Source of the DNA: JACDER01 sp963717765
GTDB taxonomy: Bacteria; Actinomycetota; Thermoleophilia; Gaiellales; Gaiellaceae
Length of the DNA stretch: 64,000 nt
Direction: 5' to 3'
Assembly (NCBI GenBank): GCA_963717765.1
Contig: CAVQWX010000002.1
Span: 62,001-126,000, forward strand
Positions 51,408 through 60,570 of the stretch are shown here, piece by piece. Numbering within the stretch: the first letter of the stretch is position 1; each line of letters begins with the position of its first letter. Under the pieces are notes generated by a model. The model was not told where the DNA came from, did no database searches, and saw only the letters and a list, made by a program, of their open reading frames with translations. The translations under genes and the position numbers were made by a program.

Positions 51408-51578
51408 ATAGGAGGGCTTGGCGAAATATTGCCGGTGCCGCCGGAACGCGCCGCGCGGCCCGTGACGCATGTCCTCGGTCGCGGCCGTAGGCTGCGACTA
51501 CGCCCGCTCCCTGCGTCCGTGGCCACGAACCGCGCGGCGCGCCCCGGCGACGAGCAACATCCCGCCAATCCCTCCTAT
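51408..51578. repeat. Long imperfect hairpin element, copy B (~171 bp)
   Basis: Left arm ATAGGAGGG-C-TTGGCG (51408-51423) pairs with the right arm CGCCAAT-CCCTCCTAT ending at 51578. Inner arms pair over CGCGCCGCGCGG and the apex is CGTAG-N7-CTACG (51486-51502). The apex flanks match copy A. The right end overlaps the TATCCT -10 of prfA (51576-51581), so the structure is physically linked to the prfA promoter. Confidence 0.7.
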
Positions 51579-51588
51579 CCTTGATGTG

Positions 51589-52628
<1,040 letters not shown>

Positions 52629-52632
<4 letters not shown>

Positions 52633-53450
52633 CGGTTCGGGAAGCGCTCGCTCTGGCGGAGGAGCGCCTGGCCGCGGCGGGAGTGGAGACCCCGCGCGTG
52701 GACGCCGAGCTGCTCTTCGCTCATGTGCTGGCGACGTCTCGCACCGGGTTGTACGAGCAGCTGGAGGCGAACGTCGAACCGGGTTGGGAGGAGCTGCTCG
52801 AGCGCCGGGAGCGCCGGGAGCCCCTGGCGTATGTCATCGGCGAGTGGGGCTTCCGCCGCCTCACGCTCAAGGTCGACTCGCGCGTCCTCGTCCCTCGTCC
52901 CGAGACAGAGGTAGTCGTCGAGCGCTGCCTGGAGCGAATCCACGACATCGCGACGCCTCGGGTCCTCGACGTGGGGACGGGCTCCGGTGCGATTGCGCTG
53001 GCGATCGCGGACGAGCATGCCGGGGCGGGCGTGACGGCGATCGACAGCTCCGCCGAGGCCCTCGATGTGGCGGAGGCGAACGCGGAGGCGGCCGGTCTCG
53101 CAGAGCGCGTGCGGTTCGTCGAGCACGATCTCGCGGAGGGGCTCGCGCTCGGCGAGTTCGATCTCGTCGTCTCGAACCCGCCGTACATCAGGCCGGACGA
53201 GATCTTCGAGCTCCAACCAGAAGTGCGGCACTGGGAGCCACGCCGCGCGCTCGTCGGAATCGGAGTGGGCGAGCAGATAGCGGCCGCGGCTCGCTCGGCC
53301 CTCCGTCCGGAAGGCTGGCTGGTGCTCGAGACCGCCGCAGGCACGACCCAAAGGCTCGCCGAGCGCATCGAGCTGCTGGGCTACGGGTTCGTGAAGATCA
53401 GCGACGATCTCGGCGGGCTCGATCGGGTCGTGGAGGGCCGGTGGCTCTGA
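52629..53450 (+). CDS. prmC: Release-factor glutamine N5-methyltransferase
   Basis: This 273-residue SAM methyltransferase has the N-terminal helical domain, the SAM site VLDVGTGSGAIALAIADEH and the catalytic NPPY motif (183-186). It methylates the glutamine of the GGQ motif of release factors such as the adjacent PrfA. The GTG overlaps the prfA stop by four bases. Confidence 0.96.
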
Positions 53451-54016
53451 AAGCGCTGCTTGCGGGCAAGCCCGTCGTCCTGCCCACCGACACCGTCTAC
53501 GGGTTGTGCGCACTGCCGGAGCAAGACGCGGTCGCTCGCCTCCGACGCCTGAAGGGCACGCCGGCCGAGCAGCCGATCTCGTTCCTGTTCGGTGACCTGG
53601 ATGGGCTCCTCGATCGTGCACCCTGGTTGGAGGGGCGGCCGGAGCTCGTCTTGCTCCCCGGGCCGTTCACGCTCGTCCTTCCGAACCCCCAGCGCTCCTT
53701 CCCCTCGCTCACCGGCTCGCATACGGACACGATCGGCGTCCGGGTTCCGGAGCTCCGCGGTGACGCTCTGGCCGCCGTCGTCGAGGTCGGCGGCGTCGCG
53801 GCGACGAGCGCGAACCTCCATGACGGGCCGGATCCGCGCCGGCTCGAGGATGTTCCGGAGGCGATCCGCGCCGGGGCCGGCGCGCTGCTGGACGGCGGCG
53901 AGCTGCCCGGGACGCCCTCGACCGTCATCGACTTCGCCGGCGTCGAGCCGCGCGTGCTGCGGGAAGGAGCGGCGTCCTCGGAGGCGGCTATCCGGCGCGT
54001 CCGCGAAGCCATCTAG
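53441..54016 (+). CDS. tsaC: L-threonylcarbamoyladenylate synthase
   Basis: This 191-residue YrdC-domain protein has KPVVLPTDTVYGLCALPEQD, the RLRRLKGTPAEQPISFLFG substrate loop and VAATSANLHDGPDP. It makes the activated threonylcarbamoyl donor for the tRNA t6A37 modification. It lacks the C-terminal Sua5 domain. The GTG start overlaps prmC by ten bases. Its TAG stop is the first half of the TAGGAT -10 of glyA. Confidence 0.94.
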   Translation: MALKALLAGKPVVLPTDTVYGLCALPEQDAVARLRRLKGTPAEQPISFLFGDLDGLLDRAPWLEGRPELVLLPGPFTLVLPNPQRSFPSLTGSHTDTIGVRVPELRGDALAAVVEVGGVAATSANLHDGPDPRRLEDVPEAIRAGAGALLDGGELPGTPSTVIDFAGVEPRVLREGAASSEAAIRRVREAI

Positions 54017-54025
54017 GATCCAAAC

Positions 54026-55318
54026 GTGGCCGTCGCGCAGGAGACGATCGAGCACCTCCGCACCGCAGGGCTCGCCGAGCTCGACCCGGAGGTCGCCGAG
54101 CTGCTCGGCCGTGAGCTCGACCGCCAACGCAACCAGATCGAGCTGATCGCCTCCGAGAACTTCACCTGGCCGAGCATCCTGGAGGCGGTCGGCAGCGTCC
54201 CGACCAACAAGTACGCGGAGGGCTATCCCGGACGCCGCTACTACGGAGGCTGCGAGGTGATCGACGACATCGAGAATCTCGCTCGCGACCGCGCGACGGA
54301 GCTCTTCGGAGCCGAGCACGCGAACGTGCAGCCGCACGCGGGCGCGCAGACGAACATGGCGGTCTATTCCGCGGCGCTCGACCCGGGCGACACGATCCTC
54401 TCACTCGAGCTCCAGCACGGCGGGCACCTGACGCATGGGCTGAAGGTCAACTTCTCGGGGAAGCTGTACTCGATCGCCCATTACGGCGTCTCGCGCGAGA
54501 CGATGATGGTCGACTACGACGAGGTTCTCGAGCTCGCGAAGACGTCGAGGCCGAAGCTCATCGTCTGCGGCGGGTCGGCCTACCCGCGCGTGGTCGAGAC
54601 GGACAAGTTCCGCGAGATCGCCGACGAGGTGGACGCGCTGCTCCTGTGCGACATGGCCCACTTCGCCGGCCTGGTCGCCGCAGGGCTCCATCCCAACCCC
54701 GTCCGCCACTGCGACTTCGTCACGTCGACGACGCACAAGACGCTCGCCGGCCCGCGTTCCGGCTTCATCCTCTGCAAGGAGGAGCACGCCCTGGCGGTGG
54801 ACAAGGCGGTCTTTCCGGGGATGCAAGGCGGTCCTCTGTGCCACACCGTCGCGGCCAAGGCAACGTGCTTCAAGATCGCCGGCACGCACGCCTTCCGCGA
54901 GTACCAGGAGCAGGTGCGGACGAACGCGGAAGTCCTGGGCGAGACGCTCCAGGAAGGCGGGCTCGACGTTCTGACCGGCGGCACCGACACGCATCTGCTC
55001 CTGGTCGACCTCCGTTCGACCGATTGGAGCGGCAAGGAGGCCGAGGAGCGGCTGCACGAGGTCAAGGTCACCGTCAACCGGAACACGATTCCGTTCGACG
55101 AGCGGCCGCCGATGCAGTCCTCGGGGATCCGCATCGGGACGCCGGCCGTGACCATGCGCGGCTTCGACGAGGACGACTGTCGTGAAGTGGGGGAGATCAT
55201 CGTCGGCGCGCTCGCAGAGGGCGCCGACGTGGGTGCCCTCCGCGCGCAGAGCGAAGAGCTGTGCCGGAAGCGGCCGCTGTATCCGGGCTTCCGCGGCTTC
55301 CCGACGTACGCGGCCTGA
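54026..55318 (+). CDS. glyA: Serine hydroxymethyltransferase
   Basis: This 430-residue PLP enzyme has NKYAEGYPGRRYYGGCEVID, the HAGAQTNMAVY loop, CDMAHFAGLVAAGLHPNP and the Schiff-base lysine in TSTTHKTLAGPRSG. It interconverts serine and glycine with tetrahydrofolate. The GTG is six bases after TAGGAT (54014-54019). A degraded duplicate of its last ~100 bases lies at 56403-56496. Confidence 0.97.
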   Translation: MAVAQETIEHLRTAGLAELDPEVAELLGRELDRQRNQIELIASENFTWPSILEAVGSVPTNKYAEGYPGRRYYGGCEVIDDIENLARDRATELFGAEHANVQPHAGAQTNMAVYSAALDPGDTILSLELQHGGHLTHGLKVNFSGKLYSIAHYGVSRETMMVDYDEVLELAKTSRPKLIVCGGSAYPRVVETDKFREIADEVDALLLCDMAHFAGLVAAGLHPNPVRHCDFVTSTTHKTLAGPRSGFILCKEEHALAVDKAVFPGMQGGPLCHTVAAKATCFKIAGTHAFREYQEQVRTNAEVLGETLQEGGLDVLTGGTDTHLLLVDLRSTDWSGKEAEERLHEVKVTVNRNTIPFDERPPMQSSGIRIGTPAVTMRGFDEDDCREVGEIIVGALAEGADVGALRAQSEELCRKRPLYPGFRGFPTYAA

Positions 55319-55334
55319 ACTCCCGGCACAAAGT

Positions 55335-55360
55335 AGTCACATTTCGGTGCTAATGTGACT
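55335..55360. promoter_or_regulatory. Operator of the VapBC-like module
   Basis: AGTCACATT (55335-55343) and AATGTGACT (55352-55360) form a perfect 9-base inverted repeat with an 8-base spacer. The right arm overlaps the -10 TAATGT (55351-55356), which is six bases before the ATG at 55363. Binding of the antitoxin or complex here would block the promoter. Confidence 0.75.
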
Positions 55361-55362
55361 CT

Positions 55363-55635
55363 ATGATCGAGGTGGGTGTTCGCGAGCTCAAGGCCAAGCT
55401 GTCGCACTATCTCAGTCGTGCAGCGAACGGGGAGGTCATCCGCGTGACCGACCGCGGGAAGCCGAAGGCGACGCTCGGTCCTGCGGCGGAGACCCCAATC
55501 GAGCGAGGCATCCGCGAGGGCTGGATCCGGGCGGGCAGCGGCAGACCGCCGCGTTTTCCGAAGAAGGGGTTCAAGGGAATCGGCACGCGGTCGACGACCG
55601 AGATCATCAGGGAAGATCGGGACGACGAGGAGTGA
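55363..55635 (+). CDS. Phd/YefM-type antitoxin (VapB-like)
   Basis: This 90-residue protein starts VGVRELKAKLSHYLSRAANG and continues EVIRVTDRGKPKATLGP, the N-terminal DNA-binding fold of Phd/YefM antitoxins. The C-terminal half, positively charged then acidic (RFPKKGFKGIGTRSTTEIIR, EDRDDEE), would wrap the toxin. It is leaderless and overlaps the toxin gene by four bases. Confidence 0.88.
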   Translation: MIEVGVRELKAKLSHYLSRAANGEVIRVTDRGKPKATLGPAAETPIERGIREGWIRAGSGRPPRFPKKGFKGIGTRSTTEIIREDRDDEE

Positions 55636-56033
55636 CGCTCTACGTCGATGCGAGCGCACTCGCGAAGCTGTTCGTCGAGGAGCCGGATAGCCACACAGCG
55701 CGGGAGTTACTGCTGGACGGGCAGTGGACGTCCGCGCGGCACGCATACATCGAAGTTTGGCGCGCCCTGCAGCGACGACTCCCGCCTGAACGGCTGGGGC
55801 CGGCGCGAGCGCGGTTTCAGGACAGCTGGCGCGACATCGAGGTGGTCGAGCTCGATGAGGCGACATGTGACGTGGCCACGGAACTCGCCGAGACGACGGG
55901 CGCCAAGACCCTCGAGGCGCTCCACCTCGCGGCAGCACAGCGCGCCGGTGGCGCAGACCTCACGTTCGTCACGTTCGACCAGCGGCAGGCGGATGCGGCC
56001 CGGTTGCTTGGCTGGACCGTCGCCGGCGCCTAA
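55632..56033 (+). CDS. PIN-domain toxin (VapC-like)
   Basis: This 133-residue PIN domain has the first catalytic Asp in LYVDASALAKLFVEEPDS, a central Glu in YIEVWRALQR, and the late acidic site in FVTFDQRQADAARLLG. The usual DALHLA third motif reads EALHLAAA, a conservative Asp-to-Glu change. It should be a Mg-dependent RNase neutralised by the upstream antitoxin. The GTG overlaps the antitoxin stop (GTGA). Confidence 0.88.
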   Translation: MTLYVDASALAKLFVEEPDSHTARELLLDGQWTSARHAYIEVWRALQRRLPPERLGPARARFQDSWRDIEVVELDEATCDVATELAETTGAKTLEALHLAAAQRAGGADLTFVTFDQRQADAARLLGWTVAGA

Positions 56034-56041
56034 AGACGTCG

Positions 56042-56187
56042 CGCGTACGTGGGGGGCAATGAGCCTCGGCCGGCGCATGGCTTCCATCCACACGGCGCGC
56101 GCGTCCTCGCGCGGGCCGTGGGCCGGTAGGCGCTCGAGCATCCACGCGGGCACTGCGGTCGTCCAGATCCGCTTCGCCAGCTCGCCG
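56042..56187 (-). pseudogene. Remnant of the 3' end of the isomerase-epimerase gene
   Basis: Minus-strand translation gives ELAKRIWT joined directly to AVPAWMLERLPAHGPREDAR and then VWMEAMRRPRLIAPHVR. This matches the C-terminus of the gene at 57789-59792 (APAWVLERLPARGPREDARV, MEAMRRPGLIAPHMR; and ELAKRIWT about 50 residues earlier) with an internal deletion of about 150 bp. No start or catalytic region is present. Confidence 0.75.
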
Positions 56188-56402
56188 TTCGCGGCGTGAC
56201 GCTGGCGTATGTCGTCAGGGCGCGGGGTCGACGAGGTCTTCTCCGAGGCGCTCGCGGCGGCGGATCGATCGCTCGCCCGGCGAGGGCCCGGATCGGGGAG
56301 GCTACAGCGGCCACTTCGCGGATCCGGACGGCCATCCCTTGGGAGGTGGCACAGGCGCAGGAAGTGCCGTCGGCGGAAGACACGAAGTAGTCACACATGC
56401 AC
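56188..56402. other. Non-coding stretch between remnants
   Basis: I see no supported gene here. A plus-strand frame (EALAAADRSLARRGPGSG...) has no start context. Near its end, AAGTAGTCACA (56385-56395) repeats the 11 bases found just downstream of the intact glyA (55332-55342), pointing to duplication. Confidence 0.5.
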
Positions 56403-56496
56403 GCGCTCGCAGATGGCGCCGACCTGGGTGCGCTGCGCGGCCGCGCCCAAAGCCGCTCTATCCAGGGGCCGCGGCTTTCCGACGTACATCAGCTGA
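56403..56496 (+). pseudogene. Remnant of the 3' end of glyA
   Basis: The DNA from GCGCTCGCAGATGGCGCC to a TGA closely follows the last part of glyA (55207-55318). Alignable pieces include GCGCTCGCAG-GGCGCCGAC, GGGTGC and TTCC-CGACGTAC, but the frame is disrupted and a small deletion is present. It is too short and lacks a start, so it is a relic. Confidence 0.7.
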
Positions 56497-56591
56497 CCCG
56501 TAATCCATTCTGGATCGGGCATCGTCCCAGGGCGACATATGGCCCAAAGAGCCATCTTGACGAACGGAAATGAGGGCCTAGTTTCAGTGCC

Positions 56592-57131
56592 ATGTTGCGC
56601 GCTCTCATTTGTTTGGTGTTTGTCGCGTCTACCGGGCTCGTGCAAGCGGCGGCTCAGGCCGGCGTGCCGAAGGATCCTCCCGACGAGATCTTCCCGAGGG
56701 CACCGCGTTGCATCGGAGCCGACACCATCAATCTGACGCCAACCGTCCGCGCGCCGGACTGGTACGCCCCCGGCTTCACCCCTTTGTGCTCGCCGGTCAG
56801 GGGGAAGGGGGCGAGGTCGATGACGGCGTACTGGATTGACTACGAATGCAACTTCTACGCGACCTGCTGGCGCACAACTCCGCTGAACGCGGACTATTCG
56901 GCGAAGGACTGCGAGGACTCGTACACGACCTGCGGTGCGAAAATCATCTTCGACGCCGGTTGGTTCTATTCGACGTGCAGCGGTATCGGTCTCTCGAAAT
57001 ACGACGTGGCCAGGAACATTCGCTACTGGGCCGACCGTGCGCGGGCGAACGGAACGAACTGGCGCGAGTACACTTTCACCGACTCCGGTGGAAACCCGTA
57101 TGGCTGCAGGTTCAGCGTCACAGCCCTCTGA
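56592..57131 (+). CDS. Secreted cysteine-rich orphan protein
   Basis: This 179-residue protein has a signal peptide (LICLVFVASTGLVQAAAQA) and a mature domain with nine cysteines (RCIG, PLCSP, YECN, ATCWR, KDCED, TTCGA, STCSG, YGCR and the signal-proximal one), which suggests disulfides. No known motif is seen. The ATG is seven bases after TAGTTT (56579-56584). It lies in the accessory segment with another secreted protein 19 bases downstream. Confidence 0.72.
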   Translation: MLRALICLVFVASTGLVQAAAQAGVPKDPPDEIFPRAPRCIGADTINLTPTVRAPDWYAPGFTPLCSPVRGKGARSMTAYWIDYECNFYATCWRTTPLNADYSAKDCEDSYTTCGAKIIFDAGWFYSTCSGIGLSKYDVARNIRYWADRARANGTNWREYTFTDSGGNPYGCRFSVTAL

Positions 57132-57150
57132 ACTGCCGGGATCCCGACGT

Positions 57151-57696
57151 ATGGCGGCGGTTCTCGTGGCTGCCGCTTTGATCGGGGTCATGATCCCAGG
57201 CTCCTCGACCGCCGCGGATCGCGCCGGCACGACGTTCTCGTTCGATCTCTCGACCGGTTCGGTGCGCGGGTACGCAGTCATGGGGAAGACGTATCCCTCA
57301 CTGGTCAACGCGCTGGGAAAGCCCGACCACCACTCGATCCGGAGGGACTATGGAACCGCCAGCTACGGGAGTCTCCGGACCGGATCCTGGCCGCTCACGA
57401 TCAGCTTCGCTCGGCGTCGAGGGGCGCTGAGGGCCTGGTCCGTGGCAGTTGCGACACCGCTTGCGGCGGAGGTTCGCCTGGGAAGAATTCTGCGCTCGTC
57501 GCCAAAGCGCATCCAGCGCAGGATCTCGCAGGGTTATTCGGGGCAGTTTCGGCTCGCTCAGCCCTACCGGTGTCGCAAGAAGCCGCTCCGCTGCCGTGGC
57601 GACTTCAAGAGCACGACCGATGAGCTGAGAGTCGGCTTCGGTCTGGTCTTCCCCCGAGGCGGGAGTGCGCGCTACATCGTCATCTACGAGAGCTGA
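57151..57696 (+). CDS. Secreted protein, unknown
   Basis: This 181-residue protein has a signal peptide (AAVLVAAALIGVMIPGSSTA) and a small basic mature domain with two Cys (YRCRKKPLRC). Alternating hydrophobic residues suggest a beta-rich fold (YAVMGKTYPSLVNALGKPDH resembles small SmpA/OmlA-like or 'BLIP-like' folds, tentatively). It begins 19 bases after the previous secreted protein and probably shares its transcript. Confidence 0.7.
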   Translation: MAAVLVAAALIGVMIPGSSTAADRAGTTFSFDLSTGSVRGYAVMGKTYPSLVNALGKPDHHSIRRDYGTASYGSLRTGSWPLTISFARRRGALRAWSVAVATPLAAEVRLGRILRSSPKRIQRRISQGYSGQFRLAQPYRCRKKPLRCRGDFKSTTDELRVGFGLVFPRGGSARYIVIYES

Positions 57697-57788
57697 GGCC
57701 GTAACCGGGCGCAGCCGAAAGAATGACTGGGCCACGATGACGGTGCTCGAGATCGACGTGGTAGCGAAGCGAGGAACTCGAGGACCAC

Positions 57789-59792
57789 TCAGGATGTGCC
57801 ACGGGCGGAGTCCCGCATGTGCGGGGCGATGAGCCCAGGGCGGCGCATGGCCTCCATCCAGACCACGCGCGCGTCCTCGCGGGGGCCGCGCGCAGGTAGT
57901 CGCTCGAGCACCCACGCGGGCGCCGCGGTCGGAATCTCGCCGACGATCTCGGCGATCCCTTGGTGCCGCTCGTCGCCGAGCTCCTCGCCCGGGCCGATCA
58001 GCACCTCGCTGGTCGTCTCGCCGGGGCGGATCCCGATCACGTCCAGGTCCGGCTCGCCTTCGTTCCCCGCCAGCGTCCAGATCCGCTTCGCCAGCTCGCC
58101 GACGGTCAGCACGACCGGATCCGACGCGGTGGCCAGCGGCACTCCCTCGCCCGCCAGCAGCGCGCCGTGCGCGGCCAGCGTCGCCGCGTGCCCCATCGTG
58201 ATCCAGTAGCGGAGCATTCCAGTGTCCGTCACCGTCAGAGGCACCCCCGCCCGGGACTGCTGGAGGAAGATCTCCGACACGGCGCCGGCGCTCGCGAGGA
58301 CGTTCACAAACCGGATGGCCGTCCGTTGCGCGCCCGCTCGGCGGGCGGCGTACGCACACAGCTGCTCCATGAACCGCTTCGTCCGGCCGTAGAAGCTGGC
58401 GGCCAGCGCGGCCTTGTCCGTGGACGCGACGACGACCGTCTCGACGCCGGCCGACTCGGCGGCGCGTAGCAGGTTCCAGCTCCCGTGCAGGTTCGTGTCG
58501 ACGAACTCCTCGGGATAGTGCTCGGCCCAGTCGACGTGCTTGAAGGCGGCGAGGTGGAAGATCATGTCGGGGTGGGCGCGGCCGAGCTCGGTTTCGAGAC
58601 GCGAGGCCTCGCGGACGTCGCAGAGGACGTGCGAGATCCGTTCGAGCGACTCGGCAGAGCGCTTGCGCCGGTCGGCGATCAGCGACCCTTCGTGGCCGTC
58701 CAGCAGCGTGATGTGCTCCGGCCGGAACCCGGCGAGGAAGGTCGCGAGCACGTGCGCGATCGACCCGCCGCCGCCTGTGATGAGGATGCGCCGGCCGCCG
58801 AAGCGCTCCTGCAGCGCAAGCACGGAGGGGACGGGATCGCGCCGCTCGATGACCCTTTGCCAGTCGAAGTCCTCGGCGGGGAGCCGGCGCGGCGTGCGGC
58901 GAGTCGGCTCGGCCGGCTTCGCCAGGGCGCGCTCGATCGCGTGGTAACCGCGCTTCATGTCGACGGAGCGCGCCGGATCGGGCTCGTTGATCTCGGCGAC
59001 CATGAAGGGGACGAGCTCGCCGAGCCGGCGCACGACGGGGTCGAGTTCCAGCTCGCCAGACCCGTACGGCAGCCCCTCGCCGAGCAGGCCGTGCGCGTCC
59101 GACACGTGCGCGACCTCGGCGGCGGGGCCGAGCTCCTCCACATAGCGGTCGAGCGCGAGCTCCTCGTCGGAGGCGAGCCCGAAGAGCGACGGGTACGCGG
59201 CGGCGAAGGAGCGGAAGAGCGCGGCGTGCGAGGTGTCGAACGTGAAGCCGAGCTCGGGCACCCGCTCCCGCCATTCAAGGAGGTCGCGCCAGTGTCCCCC
59301 GATCTGCGAGAAGAAGACGCCGCCCGTCCGCATGCGCAGGATCGGCGGGACGTTTTCGATCAACGGCGTGACCCCGCGCGAGACGCAGGCGTCGGCGTAG
59401 TAGCGCAGGAACTCCTCCACCGCGGTCGCGTCGACCGGGCCGGCCGCGCGGAACTCCCCCGGCGAGAGCGGGGCGAACAGGTGGATGGTGAGGACGGGGG
59501 AGCCGATCTCGGCGGCGAAGCGGGCGCTGCGGTCGATTCCCGCCCGCGCCTCCTCGTCCAGCCGGTCGACGCAAACGAAGGCGCCGCTCGGCCACGCCAC
59601 CGGAGACTCGGCCGTGACGGCCACGTCGAGGCCGGACGAGGCACGTATCGCCGCCTCGACGGCAGCGTCGCTCGCCACGTGCTTGCCGGCGAGGCAGAGC
59701 TCGATCCCGCGCCAGTCGCCGCCGTCCAGGCGGTCGGCGATCTGCTCGCGCTCAGGCGCGGCTTTGAGGAGCGGTACGCAACCAGTCGACAT
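57789..59792 (-). CDS. Sugar isomerase/epimerase barrel fused to CapD-like NAD-dependent epimerase/dehydratase
   Basis: This 667-residue protein has two domains. Residues ~1-290 form an AP-endonuclease-2/xylose-isomerase-like TIM barrel (VLTIHLFAPLSPG, PLIENVPPILR, FTFDTSHAALF, AHVSDAHGLLGEG, MVAEINEPD carry the His/Asp/Glu metal residues). Residues ~330-620 form a polysaccharide-biosynthesis CapD-type SDR (ILITGGGGSIAHVLATFLAG, FHLAAFKHVDWAEHYPEEFV, VVASTDKAA, SFYGRTKRFMEQL). It sits in a nucleotide-sugar cluster and probably makes a modified cell-surface sugar. A decayed copy of its C-terminus lies at 56042-56187. Confidence 0.82.
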   Translation of the reverse strand: MSTGCVPLLKAAPEREQIADRLDGGDWRGIELCLAGKHVASDAAVEAAIRASSGLDVAVTAESPVAWPSGAFVCVDRLDEEARAGIDRSARFAAEIGSPVLTIHLFAPLSPGEFRAAGPVDATAVEEFLRYYADACVSRGVTPLIENVPPILRMRTGGVFFSQIGGHWRDLLEWRERVPELGFTFDTSHAALFRSFAAAYPSLFGLASDEELALDRYVEELGPAAEVAHVSDAHGLLGEGLPYGSGELELDPVVRRLGELVPFMVAEINEPDPARSVDMKRGYHAIERALAKPAEPTRRTPRRLPAEDFDWQRVIERRDPVPSVLALQERFGGRRILITGGGGSIAHVLATFLAGFRPEHITLLDGHEGSLIADRRKRSAESLERISHVLCDVREASRLETELGRAHPDMIFHLAAFKHVDWAEHYPEEFVDTNLHGSWNLLRAAESAGVETVVVASTDKAALAASFYGRTKRFMEQLCAYAARRAGAQRTAIRFVNVLASAGAVSEIFLQQSRAGVPLTVTDTGMLRYWITMGHAATLAAHGALLAGEGVPLATASDPVVLTVGELAKRIWTLAGNEGEPDLDVIGIRPGETTSEVLIGPGEELGDERHQGIAEIVGEIPTAAPAWVLERLPARGPREDARVVWMEAMRRPGLIAPHMRDSARGTS

Positions 59793-60570
59793 ACGCAGGG
59801 ATAGCTTCTTCGAGGGCCCGGACAGAAAAATCTAGCGGCGCGTCGGCCACGTAGCTCTCGTTCTCACCCGGCGGGAGCTCTCCTCCAGGCGTCTCGATCG
59901 GCACAGAGCTTCCCACCGCCTCGATCACGAGCGCAGCTGCGCGCAGCAGCGGTGTCGGGACGCCGCTCGCCACCGTGACGGTCTCGTTCCAGCGCCCGCC
60001 TGCAGCGATCTGCTCGAGCGCGGTGACGGCGTCGTCCACGTAGACGAAGTCGCGGGCGCGCCGCGGGTCCCCCGGGATGACGATCGGCTCGCCCGCAAGT
60101 GCCTTGGCGGCGAACCACGCGATGGCTCCCGTGGCCCCCTGGTCCACGAGCTGGCCGGGGCCGAAGACGGATGTAAAGCGGACGACCGTCGCGGGGGCGG
60201 GATGGAGCCGGCAGACGATCTCTCCGAGGCGCTTGGAAAGCGCGTACTCGTCCGGCGGGGGCTCGACCGCTGCCCGGACGGTCGAGGGATAGACGAGCCC
60301 AGCGCCGTGCTCGGCACACCCGTCCAGCAGGTTGAGGGTCGTTCCCGCGTTCTCGCGCACGGCGCGGGCCGGGTCGGTGCGCGCGCTCGCCGGGTCGGGG
60401 ACGCCCGCGAAGTGGAGCACGGCGGCGCAGCCTTCGACCAGCGCGCGGGCAGCGGGGTCGCCCGCGTCCAGCGGCCGGGCCAGCTCGACCACCTCGTGTC
60501 CCCGCTCGCGTAGCAGCACAGCCGAGCGTGAGCCGAGGAAGCCGCTCGCCCCGGTGACGAGGAGCTTCAC
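59752..60570 (-). CDS. NAD-dependent epimerase/dehydratase (nucleotide-sugar)
   Basis: This 272-residue SDR has the motif LLVTGASGFLGSRSAVLLRE, the catalytic Ser/Thr region LVYPSTVRAA, the YALSKRLGE YxxxK motif, and DFVYVDDAVTALEQI typical of extended SDRs. It should act on a nucleotide sugar. The GTG overlaps the preceding epimerase stop (GTGA). Its own 3' end overlaps the next gene by 41 bases. Confidence 0.85.
   Translation of the reverse strand: MKLLVTGASGFLGSRSAVLLRERGHEVVELARPLDAGDPAARALVEGCAAVLHFAGVPDPASARTDPARAVRENAGTTLNLLDGCAEHGAGLVYPSTVRAAVEPPPDEYALSKRLGEIVCRLHPAPATVVRFTSVFGPGQLVDQGATGAIAWFAAKALAGEPIVIPGDPRRARDFVYVDDAVTALEQIAAGGRWNETVTVASGVPTPLLRAAALVIEAVGSSVPIETPGGELPPGENESYVADAPLDFSVRALEEAIPAYVDWLRTAPQSRA

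Noticed and set aside
56209..56496. A 95-codon plus-strand ORF
   Set aside because: It joins non-coding sequence to the out-of-frame glyA relic, so it is not a real gene.
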